Assembly (NCBI RefSeq): GCF_017968885.1
Contig: NZ_CP072913.1
Location: 5,310,501-5,374,500 of the forward strand
Length of the DNA: 64,000 bases
Source: Pseudomonas sp. Tri1
Lineage (GTDB): Bacteria; Pseudomonadota; Gammaproteobacteria; Pseudomonadales; Pseudomonadaceae
Reading direction: 5' to 3'
Part shown: piece by piece, positions 42,860-50,825 of the stretch
Position numbering within the stretch: the stretch's first letter is position 1
How the letters are laid out: every line of letters starts with the position of its first letter
Made by a program: the position numbers and the translations under genes
Notes under the pieces: generated by a model
Told to the model about the DNA's origin: nothing
The model's database searches: none
What the model saw: only the letters and a program-made list of their open reading frames with translations

Positions 42860-43227
42860 ATGTTCAAGGCTACACCCAACCCACCACACACCGACCCACT
42901 ATCCCCCACGAAACCCTCGACCCCGAAAAACTCGAACAGGCCGCCCAAAGGGCCCTGGACTACTACCTCAAGCCGGACAACGGCCAAGCCGACAAGAAAA
43001 CCGACAAGCAACTGGACTACTTCATCGTCGCCCCCGACGCCGACCCCGAAGGCATGCTCGCCCACAGTTACGAAACCTTCTGCTCGGTGAGCACGCTGAT
43101 CCTGGATTTATCCGAAGACCTCGAAGGCGCCCCGCGCAACCTGGCCCTGGCGATTCACCAGATGGGCGAGATGGGGGTGTTGTTGCTGGAGAGGCTGCTG
43201 GATAACGAGGCGAAGACTCAGCGCTGA
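42860..43227 (+). pseudogene. DUF6124-type small protein gene, single-base frameshift
   Basis: ATG at 42860 with AAGGAG 7 bp upstream gives MFKATPNPPHTDP, the N-terminus typical of this Pseudomonas-only family. The rest of the family-like sequence is in another frame: TIPHETLDPEKLEQAAQRAL, then YYLKPDN and, at the end, MGVLLLERLLDNEAKTQR to the TGA at 43225-43227. Total length is 368 bp, one short of 123 codons. The missing base fits the CCC run at 42897-42899 (GACCCACT; four C would keep the frame). As given, the frame reads on into unrelated sequence. Function of the family is unknown. Confidence 0.75.
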
Positions 43228-43274
43228 TCGGATCAGTGGGAGCACAACTGCTGCGATGGCGTGGTTGAGATCGT

Positions 43275-43436
43275 CATCGCGAGCAAGCTCGCTCCCACAT
43301 TGGATCGCGGGTAATCACAATTCCAACGACACCGCTGATTCACCCTGTGGGAGCGAGCTTGCTCGCGATAGCGGTGGATCAGCTTGCATCAATGCTGAAT
43401 GTGTCGCCGCCTTCGCGAGCAAGCTCGCTCCCACAG
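43275..43436. repeat. Triple REP cluster after the DUF6124 gene
   Basis: Three alternating REP cores: CATCGCGAGCAAGCTCGCTC (43275), TGTGGGAGCGAGCTTGCTCG (about 43347) and CTTCGCGAGCAAGCTCGCTC (about 43411). Confidence 0.93.
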
Positions 43437-43458
43437 TTGGATTGAGTACACCCGCGGT

Positions 43459-43818
43459 TTAAGCCGATTCCGGCAACGGATAAAAACTGAAATATTGCTG
43501 CAACGCGCTGATCAATTGCACGTACTCCGGTGGCGCCCATTGCAGGCTGAAACCGGCATCGAAATGCATCGGCGTCACGTCTTCATGGCACCACAGGCAA
43601 TTGGCCTTCAGCTTGATGTTTTGCTGCGGCCCCTCGTCGGAAGGAATTTTCAAATGCAGTTCAAAGTCTGCCCCGACCATCAAGGGCAGATGGCTGATCA
43701 GCATCAGGCCGTTTTCAGAGACGTTGCCCAGAAAGCCGATGGGCCTGTCATTGACGCCGTTAAACACACGCAGGAAACACGGCAACTGGTGCCGCTCGAT
43801 TCGCCTTTTTTTGTACAT
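43459..43818 (-). CDS. PilZ domain protein
   Basis: Small PilZ protein (119 residues from ATG 43818), a likely cyclic di-GMP receptor. The N-terminal basic RxxxR-type motif (KKRRIERHQLPCFL) and GNVSENGLML, an N-x-S-x-x-G version of the canonical D/NxSxxG motif, are both present. A TTG start would add 21 residues (to 43881). No strong ribosome binding site helps choose. Target unknown; it stands alone. Confidence 0.85.
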   Translation of the reverse strand: MYKKRRIERHQLPCFLRVFNGVNDRPIGFLGNVSENGLMLISHLPLMVGADFELHLKIPSDEGPQQNIKLKANCLWCHEDVTPMHFDAGFSLQWAPPEYVQLISALQQYFSFYPLPESA

Positions 43819-44111
43819 GTCTTGTATCGCTTTTTGAACGACCCCGAACAGGGGTAAACGAATACTTCGGAACGAACCCAAGCCAGCCCGCTCTCCCCGA
43901 TCCCGGTGCCAGACACTTGTAAAGCGCCCAGGCTGTACCTCTGCCGGTCACAGGTGCTCCTTGACATTAGAGATTTAGCTCTAATACGACTTGTACAAAT
44001 ATAGCTCATGGTGGAAGAGAGGCCAGTCCATGCCGACACATTTCATCAACAAAAAATATACAAGGTGGTAGTGGCCAGGAAGCGCTCCTGGCCACTACCC
44101 AGAATGCCCTG

Positions 44112-44486
44112 TCAGGACGCCGAGGGGCGCATCGCGGAGGCGCTGCGGGTCGGGTAATGCCCCAGGCTCTGCAAGGTTTCGAGTCGCGCGCGGGCACGGA
44201 AGGCGTATTCGCTGTTAGGGTATTGGGTGATGATGAACTGGTAGGTCTGCGCCGCATCGACGAACAGTTTCTGCCGTTCCAGGCATTGGCCGCGCAGCAT
44301 CGAGACTTCCGGTTGCATATAGCGACGGGCCCGGCTGGCGCGGTCAACCTGGGACAACTCGAGCATCACTTGCTCGCAATTGCCACGGTCATAGGCCTTG
44401 TAGGCCAGGTTCATGTGATGGTTCATCGACCAACGGGTGCAGCCCGTGACACTCAGGGCCAGGGCAACAAAAAGCACGAATCGCAT
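44112..44486 (-). CDS. Lipoprotein with TPR-like repeat
   Basis: A 124-residue protein with a signal peptide and lipobox (ALALSVTGC, Cys16), so a predicted lipoprotein. The mature part is helical and resembles tetratricopeptide repeats: AYKAYDRGNCEQVMLELSQV, then CLERQKLFVDAAQTYQFIIT and YPNSEYAFRARARLETL. The residue after Cys is Thr, not Asp, favouring the outer membrane. Role unknown. Confidence 0.8.
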   Translation of the reverse strand: MRFVLFVALALSVTGCTRWSMNHHMNLAYKAYDRGNCEQVMLELSQVDRASRARRYMQPEVSMLRGQCLERQKLFVDAAQTYQFIITQYPNSEYAFRARARLETLQSLGHYPTRSASAMRPSAS

Positions 44487-44827
44487 GGGAGGTTCTCCTG
44501 TCTTGAGCTCTGTATCGACCTGGCTGGAGAAATCTTCAGCCTGAAAATGGTGCCTTGTGGCGAGGGAATTTATCCCCGCTGGGCTGCGCAGCAGACCTCA
44601 AGCCTGCCACCTGGGTGTGTCAGGTTAATGTGCATCGGCCTTTTTGGGGCTGCTTCGCAGCCCAGCGGGAATAAATCCCCTCGCCACAGATGTGAAAGCC
44701 ATAGAGGCGCAAAAATTTTCAGGAATGTTCATTTCGAAAAACAAACGAAAAAGTAGTGCATATGAACAATGACTACACCCAAAGAGCATAGTAGCCTTCG
44801 CTGGCGCTTGAACTTGAGGAGTCTTGC
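44487..44827. other. Divergent region lipoprotein - pyk with an inverted repeat
   Basis: 341 bp, mostly the palindromic repeat at 44555-44689 and about 130 bp of lower-GC sequence (44695-44780) that should contain the pyk promoter. Nothing else seen. Confidence 0.5.
44555..44689. repeat. Long inverted repeat, TGTGGCGAGGG..TTTATCCCC family
   Basis: TGTGGCGAGGGAATTTATCC at 44555 has its inverse GGAATAAATCCCCTCGCCAC at the right end (to 44689). Inner arms GCTGGGCTGCGCAGC and GCTGCTTCGCAGCCCAGC add more pairing. Half of the same element occurs at 58006-58043. Confidence 0.88.
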
Positions 44828-46279
44828 ATGTCCGTCCGTCGCACCAAAATCGTCGCTACCCTTGGCCCGGCCAGTAATTCGCCGGAAGTTCTCGAACAGC
44901 TGATTCTGGCTGGCCTGGACGTTGCCCGCCTGAATTTCTCCCACGGCACCCCCGAAGAGCACAAGGCTCGTGCCAAGTTGGTGCGCGACCTCGCCGCCAA
45001 GCACGGCCGCTTCGTCGCCCTGCTGGGTGACCTGCAAGGCCCGAAGATCCGCATCGCCAAATTCGCCAACAAGCGCATCGAGCTGAAGATCGGTGACAAA
45101 TTCACTTTCTCCACCAGCCATCCGCTGACCGAAGGCAACCAGCAAGTGGTCGGCATCGACTACCCGGACCTGGTCAAGGACTGCGGCGTGGGCGACGAGT
45201 TGCTGCTCGACGACGGCCGCGTGGTGATGCGCGTCGAGACCGCCACCGCCACCGAACTGAACTGCGTCGTGACCATCGGCGGCCCGCTGTCGGACCACAA
45301 AGGCATCAACCGTCGTGGCGGTGGCCTGACGGCGCCGGCCCTGACCGAAAAAGACAAGGCCGACATCAAGCTGGCCGCGGAAATGGAAGTCGATTACCTG
45401 GCCGTGTCTTTCCCGCGTGACGCTGCCGATATGGAATACGCCCGTCAACTGCGCGACGAAGCCGGCGGTACTGCCTGGCTGGTGGCCAAGATCGAACGCG
45501 CCGAAGCCGTGGCCGACGATGAAACCCTCGACGGCCTGATCAAGGCGTCCGACGCCGTGATGGTGGCCCGTGGCGACCTGGGCGTGGAAATCGGCGACGC
45601 CGAGCTGGTGGGCATCCAGAAGAAGATCATTCTGCATGCACGCCGCCACAATAAAGCGGTGATCGTTGCGACCCAGATGATGGAGTCGATGATCCAGAAC
45701 CCGATGCCGACCCGCGCCGAAGTGTCCGACGTAGCCAACGCCGTGCTGGACTACACCGACGCCGTGATGCTCTCGGCCGAAAGCGCCGCCGGCCTCTACC
45801 CGCTCGAAGCGGTGCAAGCCATGGCGCGCATCTGCATCGGTGCGGAGAAGCATCCGACCAGCAAGACCTCCAGCCACCGCATCGGCAAGACCTTCGAGCG
45901 CTGCGACGAGAGTATCGCCCTGGCGACGATGTACACCGCCAACCACTTCCCGGGCGTGAAAGCGATCATCGCCCTGACCGAAAGTGGCTACACACCGCTG
46001 ATCATGTCGCGCATCCGCTCCTCGGTGCCGATCTACGCGTTCTCCCCGCACCGCGAAACCCAGGCCCGCGCCGCCATGTTCCGTGGCGTCTACACCGTGC
46101 CATTCGACCCGGCCGCCCTGCAACCGGGCGAAGTCAGCCAGGCGGCGGTGGATGAACTGGTCAAGCGCGGCGTGGTACAAACCGGCGACTGGGTAATCCT
46201 GACCAAAGGCGACAGCTATCACACCATCGGCGGTACCAATGGGATGAAAATCCTGCACGTTGGCGACCCGATGGTCTGA
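44828..46279 (+). CDS. pyk: Pyruvate kinase
   Basis: Converts phosphoenolpyruvate and ADP to pyruvate and ATP. The 483 residues match the Pseudomonas PykA-type enzyme: MSVRRTKIVATLGPASNSPE, LNFSHGTPEEHKARA, GDLQGPKIRIAKF, the active-site block VMVARGDLGVEIG and TQMMESMIQNPMPTRAEVSD. The ATG at 44828 has GAGGAG 8 bp upstream. Pseudomonads have a second isozyme, PykF; sequence and length here fit PykA better. Confidence 0.97.
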   Translation: MSVRRTKIVATLGPASNSPEVLEQLILAGLDVARLNFSHGTPEEHKARAKLVRDLAAKHGRFVALLGDLQGPKIRIAKFANKRIELKIGDKFTFSTSHPLTEGNQQVVGIDYPDLVKDCGVGDELLLDDGRVVMRVETATATELNCVVTIGGPLSDHKGINRRGGGLTAPALTEKDKADIKLAAEMEVDYLAVSFPRDAADMEYARQLRDEAGGTAWLVAKIERAEAVADDETLDGLIKASDAVMVARGDLGVEIGDAELVGIQKKIILHARRHNKAVIVATQMMESMIQNPMPTRAEVSDVANAVLDYTDAVMLSAESAAGLYPLEAVQAMARICIGAEKHPTSKTSSHRIGKTFERCDESIALATMYTANHFPGVKAIIALTESGYTPLIMSRIRSSVPIYAFSPHRETQARAAMFRGVYTVPFDPAALQPGEVSQAAVDELVKRGVVQTGDWVILTKGDSYHTIGGTNGMKILHVGDPMV

Positions 46280-46300
46280 GTGACCTGCTGCTCGAAAAAC

Positions 46301-46336
46301 AAAAGCCCTGCCATGTGAATGGCGGGGCTTTTTGGT
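46301..46336 (+). terminator. Terminator of pyk
   Basis: AAAAGCCCTGCCAT - GTGA - ATGGCGGGGCTTTT (one G-T pair), followed by more T, 21 bp past the stop. Confidence 0.92.
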
Positions 46337-46373
46337 TTTTATCTTCTGATAAATGCGTTGCCTGGACTGGCCT

Positions 46374-46400
46374 CATCGCGAGCAGGCTCGCTCCTACAGT
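46374..46400. repeat. Single REP element
   Basis: One isolated core, CATCGCGAGCAGGCTCGCTC, with CTACAG in place of CCACAG after it; no partner within 200 bp. Confidence 0.88.
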
Positions 46401-46498
46401 GGGTCTGCGGTGGTTATTCAATTTATCGACCACTGCCAAACCCTGCGGGGGCTGCAAGGTTTTCCATCATGGTTGGTCTCGCGCCTGAAAATCAGCGC

Positions 46499-47434
46499 TC
46501 AACCACGGGGCAGGAAAACGTCGGCCAGCAATTGATTGCGCGGCAGGCCGGCCAGGTACAGGCGCTTGGCAAACGCCTCGACCCGGTCGGGATGGCCGCA
46601 GAGCAAGGCTTGGGTTTGCCGGGAAACAAGCCGCAGTTGCGCCAACGCAAGCGGCGCCTCGGCCGCGGTCAGCAGCTCGACACTGAGGTTTTCATGCTTG
46701 GCTGCCAACGCCGCCAGCGGTTTGGCCAGGTAATGCCCGGCGGCATCATGGGCCACGTGAATCAGGCGAATCGCGCCTTGGTGACGCTGGCGCAGGGCTT
46801 CACGCAAGAGACCGAACAGCGGTGCCAGGCCGGTACCGGCAGCAAGCAGCCATAGGGGTCTGGTGTGCCAGTCGGGGTCGTAATGCAGAGCTCCGCCGCG
46901 CAGTTCGCCGAGGCGGATCGGATCGCCGCCTTTCATTTTCCGAGCCGCATCGACGAATCGGCCGGGCTCGCGGCAATCGAGGTGGAACTCCAGGAAGCGG
47001 TCTTCTTCCGGCAAGCTCGCCAGGGAATACGGCCGGGCCACGTCACCGGCCCATAGCACCAGATGCTGGCCAGCCTGGTAACGCAACGCCCGCTCAGGCG
47101 TAATCCGCAAGCGCAACACATCCGGGCCCAACCAATCCACCGCCACCACTTGGGCAGCCTGGCCGTCGCGCTGCGGGTCGAAGGTATGGATCTGCACGTC
47201 CTCGACCACCTGGCATTGGCACGCCAGCCGCCAACCTTGATCGCGCTGCGCCGGGCTCAGGGCATCGGGCCGACTGTCGCGCACATCGCCCTCCACGCAT
47301 TGCACCAGGCACGCGTGGCAACTGCCGGCGCGACAACTATAGGGCACCGGCACACCGGACTGATTCAACGCATCCAGCAGATTGCTGCCTGCGGCCACCG
47401 TCCATTGCCGACCGGCGACTGTCAGTTCAGGCAT
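46499..47434 (-). CDS. Iron-sulfur-binding ferredoxin reductase
   Basis: A 311-residue protein with an N-terminal plant-type 2Fe-2S ferredoxin domain (PYSCRAGSCHACLVQC, then RLACQCQ near residue 75: four Cys) fused to a ferredoxin-NADP reductase-like module: FAD-binding RPYSLASLP and NAD(P)-binding LLAAGTGLAPLFGLL. This is the layout of oxygenase or cytochrome reductases; the partner is unknown. The ATG at 47434 is favoured by GGGAGA 7 bp upstream; the ATG at 47440 sits too close to it. The start overlaps the end of the diguanylate cyclase gene by 8 bp. Confidence 0.9.
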   Translation of the reverse strand: MPELTVAGRQWTVAAGSNLLDALNQSGVPVPYSCRAGSCHACLVQCVEGDVRDSRPDALSPAQRDQGWRLACQCQVVEDVQIHTFDPQRDGQAAQVVAVDWLGPDVLRLRITPERALRYQAGQHLVLWAGDVARPYSLASLPEEDRFLEFHLDCREPGRFVDAARKMKGGDPIRLGELRGGALHYDPDWHTRPLWLLAAGTGLAPLFGLLREALRQRHQGAIRLIHVAHDAAGHYLAKPLAALAAKHENLSVELLTAAEAPLALAQLRLVSRQTQALLCGHPDRVEAFAKRLYLAGLPRNQLLADVFLPRG

Positions 47435-48548
47435 CGACATTCTCCCAGGCGGCGGCACACCGATTGCGGCCGTCTCGTTTGGCTCGGTACAGGGCCTGGT
47501 CGGCCCGTTGCAAGGCATTATCCAGGTCGTCCCCCACTTCCAGCATGGTCAAACCCGCCGACAGGCTCAGGGAACCCAACTGCAGCCCGACCAGCTCGAC
47601 CTCAGTAAACGCCAGGCGCAATCGCTCGCAACAGGCGGTCAAGCGCAAAGGATCGCAGGCAGGCAACAACATGACAAACTCTTCGCCACCATAACGGGCC
47701 AGCACATCACCTTCACGCAGACAGGCCGTGGCAACGCCGGCAAAGGCCTGAAGCACCTGATCGCCGGCGGCGTGGCCGTGCAGGTCGTTGATACGCTTGA
47801 AATGGTCGAGGTCGATCAAGGCCAGGCCATGGGCGATGCCAGGCCTGAGGGTGTTGAGTTCACGGGACGCCAGGCGCAGGAAATGCCGGCGGTTGAACAG
47901 GCCGGTCAATTCGTCGGTGGCCACCAGGTCTTCGAGCTGACGCATCATGCCGCGCAAGGTGTCCTGGTGCGCCTGCAAGGCAAATCGTCGCTGACGCATG
48001 CGTTGGCGCGAGGTCTGGACGTAGCGGGCGTAGAACACCAGCCACACCAGAACGATAAACAGCACGCACACCTGCAAACCGGCCAACGTGGGGTCAGACA
48101 GCCGAAAGAAGTAGCCGTCCCACAGGGTAATGCCGGTGAAGCTGATGAACACCAACATCGCGCAGCGCACAAAAGCCCGGCGCGACAGATGGAACAGCCC
48201 GAACAGCAGGATCAGCACATAGAACACCAGAAACACACCCCGTGCCTGGTCCAGGTGCGCCATCATCCAGGTCTGCCAGCCCAGGCCGATCAATACCTGT
48301 ATTTCAGTGAGACTGGGGTCGGCGAAGCGCAGGTTGCGGTCGGTGATAAACAGCGCGAACAGCCCTGCCTGGCACAGCACCACCAACACGCTGCCGATGA
48401 TCACATCGCGCAACGAATCGAGGTAATGACCACTGAAAAATGCCAGCCACAACAACACCAGTGCCAGCGCGTAAGTCGCGGCCGCCAAAGCGAAGCGTTT
48501 CAGCAAAAGACGTTGGATGGCGTTATGGGTCAATCGTTGACTCACCAT
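47427..48548 (-). CDS. Membrane-bound GGDEF diguanylate cyclase
   Basis: About six hydrophobic segments (residues 18-175) precede a GGDEF domain that makes cyclic di-GMP. The active site reads RYGGEEFVMLL (GGEEF, an active variant). The RxxD product-inhibition site REGD lies exactly five residues before it, so feedback control is likely. The ATG at 48548 (MVSQRLTHNAIQ) is chosen by length, giving 373 residues; no good ribosome binding site is present and a TTG at 48629 would add 27 residues. Overlaps the ferredoxin reductase gene by 8 bp. Confidence 0.88.
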   Translation of the reverse strand: MVSQRLTHNAIQRLLLKRFALAAATYALALVLLWLAFFSGHYLDSLRDVIIGSVLVVLCQAGLFALFITDRNLRFADPSLTEIQVLIGLGWQTWMMAHLDQARGVFLVFYVLILLFGLFHLSRRAFVRCAMLVFISFTGITLWDGYFFRLSDPTLAGLQVCVLFIVLVWLVFYARYVQTSRQRMRQRRFALQAHQDTLRGMMRQLEDLVATDELTGLFNRRHFLRLASRELNTLRPGIAHGLALIDLDHFKRINDLHGHAAGDQVLQAFAGVATACLREGDVLARYGGEEFVMLLPACDPLRLTACCERLRLAFTEVELVGLQLGSLSLSAGLTMLEVGDDLDNALQRADQALYRAKRDGRNRCAAAWENVDA

Positions 48549-48993
48549 GGGAAAGGAAACTGACAGGAGGCGTCCTACGCTACAGGCCAGACGCCACTTT
48601 AGTGGCGTGTAGGGCAAATGACCATTCAATTCTGGAGCAGAAAAATGGCGTCAAAGCAATGGCCCAAAATGACGCAGTTGTCTGATGTCTGTGGTGAACG
48701 CTTACCTGTGGCGAGGGGGTACATGTGGGAGCAAGGCTTGCCCGCGAAACAGGCGCCGCGATACCTCAAAGACCGCATCGCCTTCATCGCGGGCAAGCCC
48801 TGTTCCCACACAAATCCCTTCGCCATCCAGACAGCTCGCTCCCACAGGGTGCCCGCCTGCGATATACTGCCGCGCCTTTTTAGCGTCGCGCCAGCATGCC
48901 CGGCGTGCCTTAAAAGGTGCCGCCCGTCGACCGATGCACCCAAACGGCCGGCACCTTATTGAATGTTCCCGTCTTTAGAGAGGAGCGCGACTC
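48549..48993. other. Divergent region between diguanylate cyclase and fumarase genes
   Basis: 445 bp containing a REP-like inverted pair (48724-48810), a half core at about 48832 and then the fumarase promoter region. No supported gene. Confidence 0.5.
48724..48810. repeat. REP pair of the GGGAGCAAGGCTTGCCCGCGA type
   Basis: TGTGGGAGCAAGGCTTGCCC (48724) and its inverse TCGCGGGCAAGCCCTGTTCC (48787) form a separate REP subfamily from the GCGAGCTTGCTCGCGA elements. It lies in the divergent region upstream of the fumarase gene. Confidence 0.9.
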
Positions 48994-50517
48994 ATGACCG
49001 TGATCAAGCAAGATGACCTGATTCAGAGCGTTGCCGACGCCTTGCAGTTCATTTCCTACTACCACCCCGTGGATTTCATCCAGGCGATGCACGAGGCCTA
49101 CCTGCGCGAAGAATCGCCGGCGGCTCGCGACTCCATGGCGCAGATCCTGATCAACTCGCGCATGTGCGCCACCGGCCACCGGCCGATCTGCCAGGACACC
49201 GGCATCGTGACCGTGTTCGTGCGCGTGGGCATGGACGTGCGTTGGGATGGCGCGACCATGAGCCTGGACGACATGATCAACGAGGGCGTGCGCCGCGCCT
49301 ACAACCTGCCGGAAAACGTCCTGCGCGCATCCATCCTCGCCGACCCGGCGGGCGCGCGTAAAAACACCAAGGACAACACCCCGGCGGTCATCCACTACTC
49401 CATCGTCCCGGGTAACACCGTGGAAGTGGACGTGGCGGCCAAGGGCGGCGGTTCCGAGAACAAATCGAAGATGGCCATGCTCAACCCGTCCGACTCCATC
49501 GTTGACTGGGTGCTGAAAACCGTTCCGACCATGGGCGCCGGCTGGTGCCCACCGGGCATGCTGGGTATCGGCATCGGTGGTACCGCCGAGAAAGCCGCGG
49601 TGATGGCCAAGGAAGTGTTGATGGAGTCCATCGACATCCACGAGCTCAAGGCTCGCGGCCCGCAGAACCGTATCGAAGAGATGCGCCTGGAACTGTTCGA
49701 GAAGGTCAACCAACTGGGCATCGGCGCCCAGGGCCTGGGTGGCCTGACCACCGTGCTTGACGTGAAGATCATGGACTACCCGACCCACGCCGCCTCCCTG
49801 CCGGTGTGCATGATCCCCAACTGCGCCGCCACCCGTCACGCCCACTTCGTACTGGACGGCACCGGCCCGGCATCGCTGGAAGCGCCACCCTTGGACGCCT
49901 ACCCGGAAATCGTCTGGGAAGCCGGCCCGTCGGCTCGTCGTGTCAACCTCGACACCCTGACCCCGGAAGAAGTGCAGAGCTGGAAACCGGGTGAAACCGT
50001 GCTGCTCAACGGCAAGATGCTCACCGGTCGCGACGCGGCGCACAAGCGTATGGTCGAGATGCTGAACAAGGGCGAAACCTTACCGGTGGACCTCAAGGGC
50101 CGCTTCATCTATTACGTCGGCCCAGTCGACCCGGTGGGTGACGAAGTCGTCGGCCCGGCCGGCCCGACCACAGCCACGCGGATGGACAAGTTCACTCGCC
50201 AGATCCTCGAGCAAACCGGTCTGTTGGGCATGATCGGCAAATCCGAGCGCGGCCCGACCGCCATCGAAGCGATCAAGGACAACAAGGCTGTCTACCTGAT
50301 GGCCGTTGGCGGTGCCGCTTACCTGGTGGCCCAGGCCATCAAGAAATCCAAGGTATTGGCCTTCGCCGAACTGGGGATGGAAGCGATCTACGAGTTCGAG
50401 GTCAAGGACATGCCGGTGACCGTCGCGGTCGATAGCAAAGGCGAGTCGGTGCACATCACCGGTCCAGCCATCTGGCAGAAGAAGATCAGTGAAAGCCTGG
50501 CGGTAGAAGTGCAGTAA
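48994..50517 (+). CDS. fumA: Class I fumarate hydratase (iron-sulfur)
   Basis: Oxygen-sensitive 4Fe-4S fumarase of the TCA cycle, 507 residues. The alpha-like part carries PICQDTGIVTVFVRVG and MGAGWCPPGMLGIGIGGTAE, and later MIPNCAATRHAHFVLDG, which supply the cluster Cys residues. The beta-like part has TPEEVQSWKPGETVLLNGK and YYVGPVDPVGDEVVGPAGPT. The ATG at 48994 has GAGAGGAG upstream. Pseudomonas also has class II FumC. Homologues are named fumA, fumB or fum in different genomes. Confidence 0.95.
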   Translation: MTVIKQDDLIQSVADALQFISYYHPVDFIQAMHEAYLREESPAARDSMAQILINSRMCATGHRPICQDTGIVTVFVRVGMDVRWDGATMSLDDMINEGVRRAYNLPENVLRASILADPAGARKNTKDNTPAVIHYSIVPGNTVEVDVAAKGGGSENKSKMAMLNPSDSIVDWVLKTVPTMGAGWCPPGMLGIGIGGTAEKAAVMAKEVLMESIDIHELKARGPQNRIEEMRLELFEKVNQLGIGAQGLGGLTTVLDVKIMDYPTHAASLPVCMIPNCAATRHAHFVLDGTGPASLEAPPLDAYPEIVWEAGPSARRVNLDTLTPEEVQSWKPGETVLLNGKMLTGRDAAHKRMVEMLNKGETLPVDLKGRFIYYVGPVDPVGDEVVGPAGPTTATRMDKFTRQILEQTGLLGMIGKSERGPTAIEAIKDNKAVYLMAVGGAAYLVAQAIKKSKVLAFAELGMEAIYEFEVKDMPVTVAVDSKGESVHITGPAIWQKKISESLAVEVQ

Positions 50518-50536
50518 CACGCACTTTGCCGCTATG

Positions 50537-50575
50537 AAAAAGGCCGGTGGGCGACAAGCTCACCGGCCTTTTTTT
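50537..50575 (+). terminator. Terminator of the fumarase gene
   Basis: AAAAAGGCCGGTG and CACCGGCCTTTTT form a 13-bp stem with an 11-nt loop, followed by more T, 20 bp past the stop. Confidence 0.94.
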
Positions 50576-50608
50576 GTGCTCACAACATTTGATGTCCACC
50601 ACAGATCC

Positions 50609-50780
50609 CTGTGGGAGCGGGCTTGCTCACAAAAATTGCTGATCACCACAGATCCCCTGTGGGAGCGAGCTTGCTCACAAAAATTGCTGATCACCACAGA
50701 TCCCCTGTGGGAGCGAGCTTGCTCGCGATAGCGGCGGGTCAGCTTGCATCCATGTTGGATGGGCAGCCGTCTTCGCGAGC
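50609..50780. repeat. REP cluster with tandem duplicated units
   Basis: Three same-direction copies of TGTGGGAGCG[AG]GCTTGCTC at 50610, about 50658 and about 50706; the first two are followed by ACAAAAATTGCTGATCACCA in place of the normal GCGAT end, giving a tandem unit of about 48 bp. A truncated opposite core (CTTCGCGAGC) follows at 50771. It fills most of the 308-bp gap before the sensor kinase gene, whose promoter must lie close to or inside it. Confidence 0.9.
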
Positions 50781-50825
50781 GCCATGCTATCGTGCCCGCC
50801 CGACTTTCCACTGGTTTACGCCAGC

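Noticed and set aside
43256..43462. Small ORFs reading through REP clusters, with GASLLA or SSRASSLP-like peptides
   Set aside because: These recur wherever a REP core is translated and are artefacts of the repeat. The same applies near 22200, 27270, 50611, 53512, 60149 and 63016.
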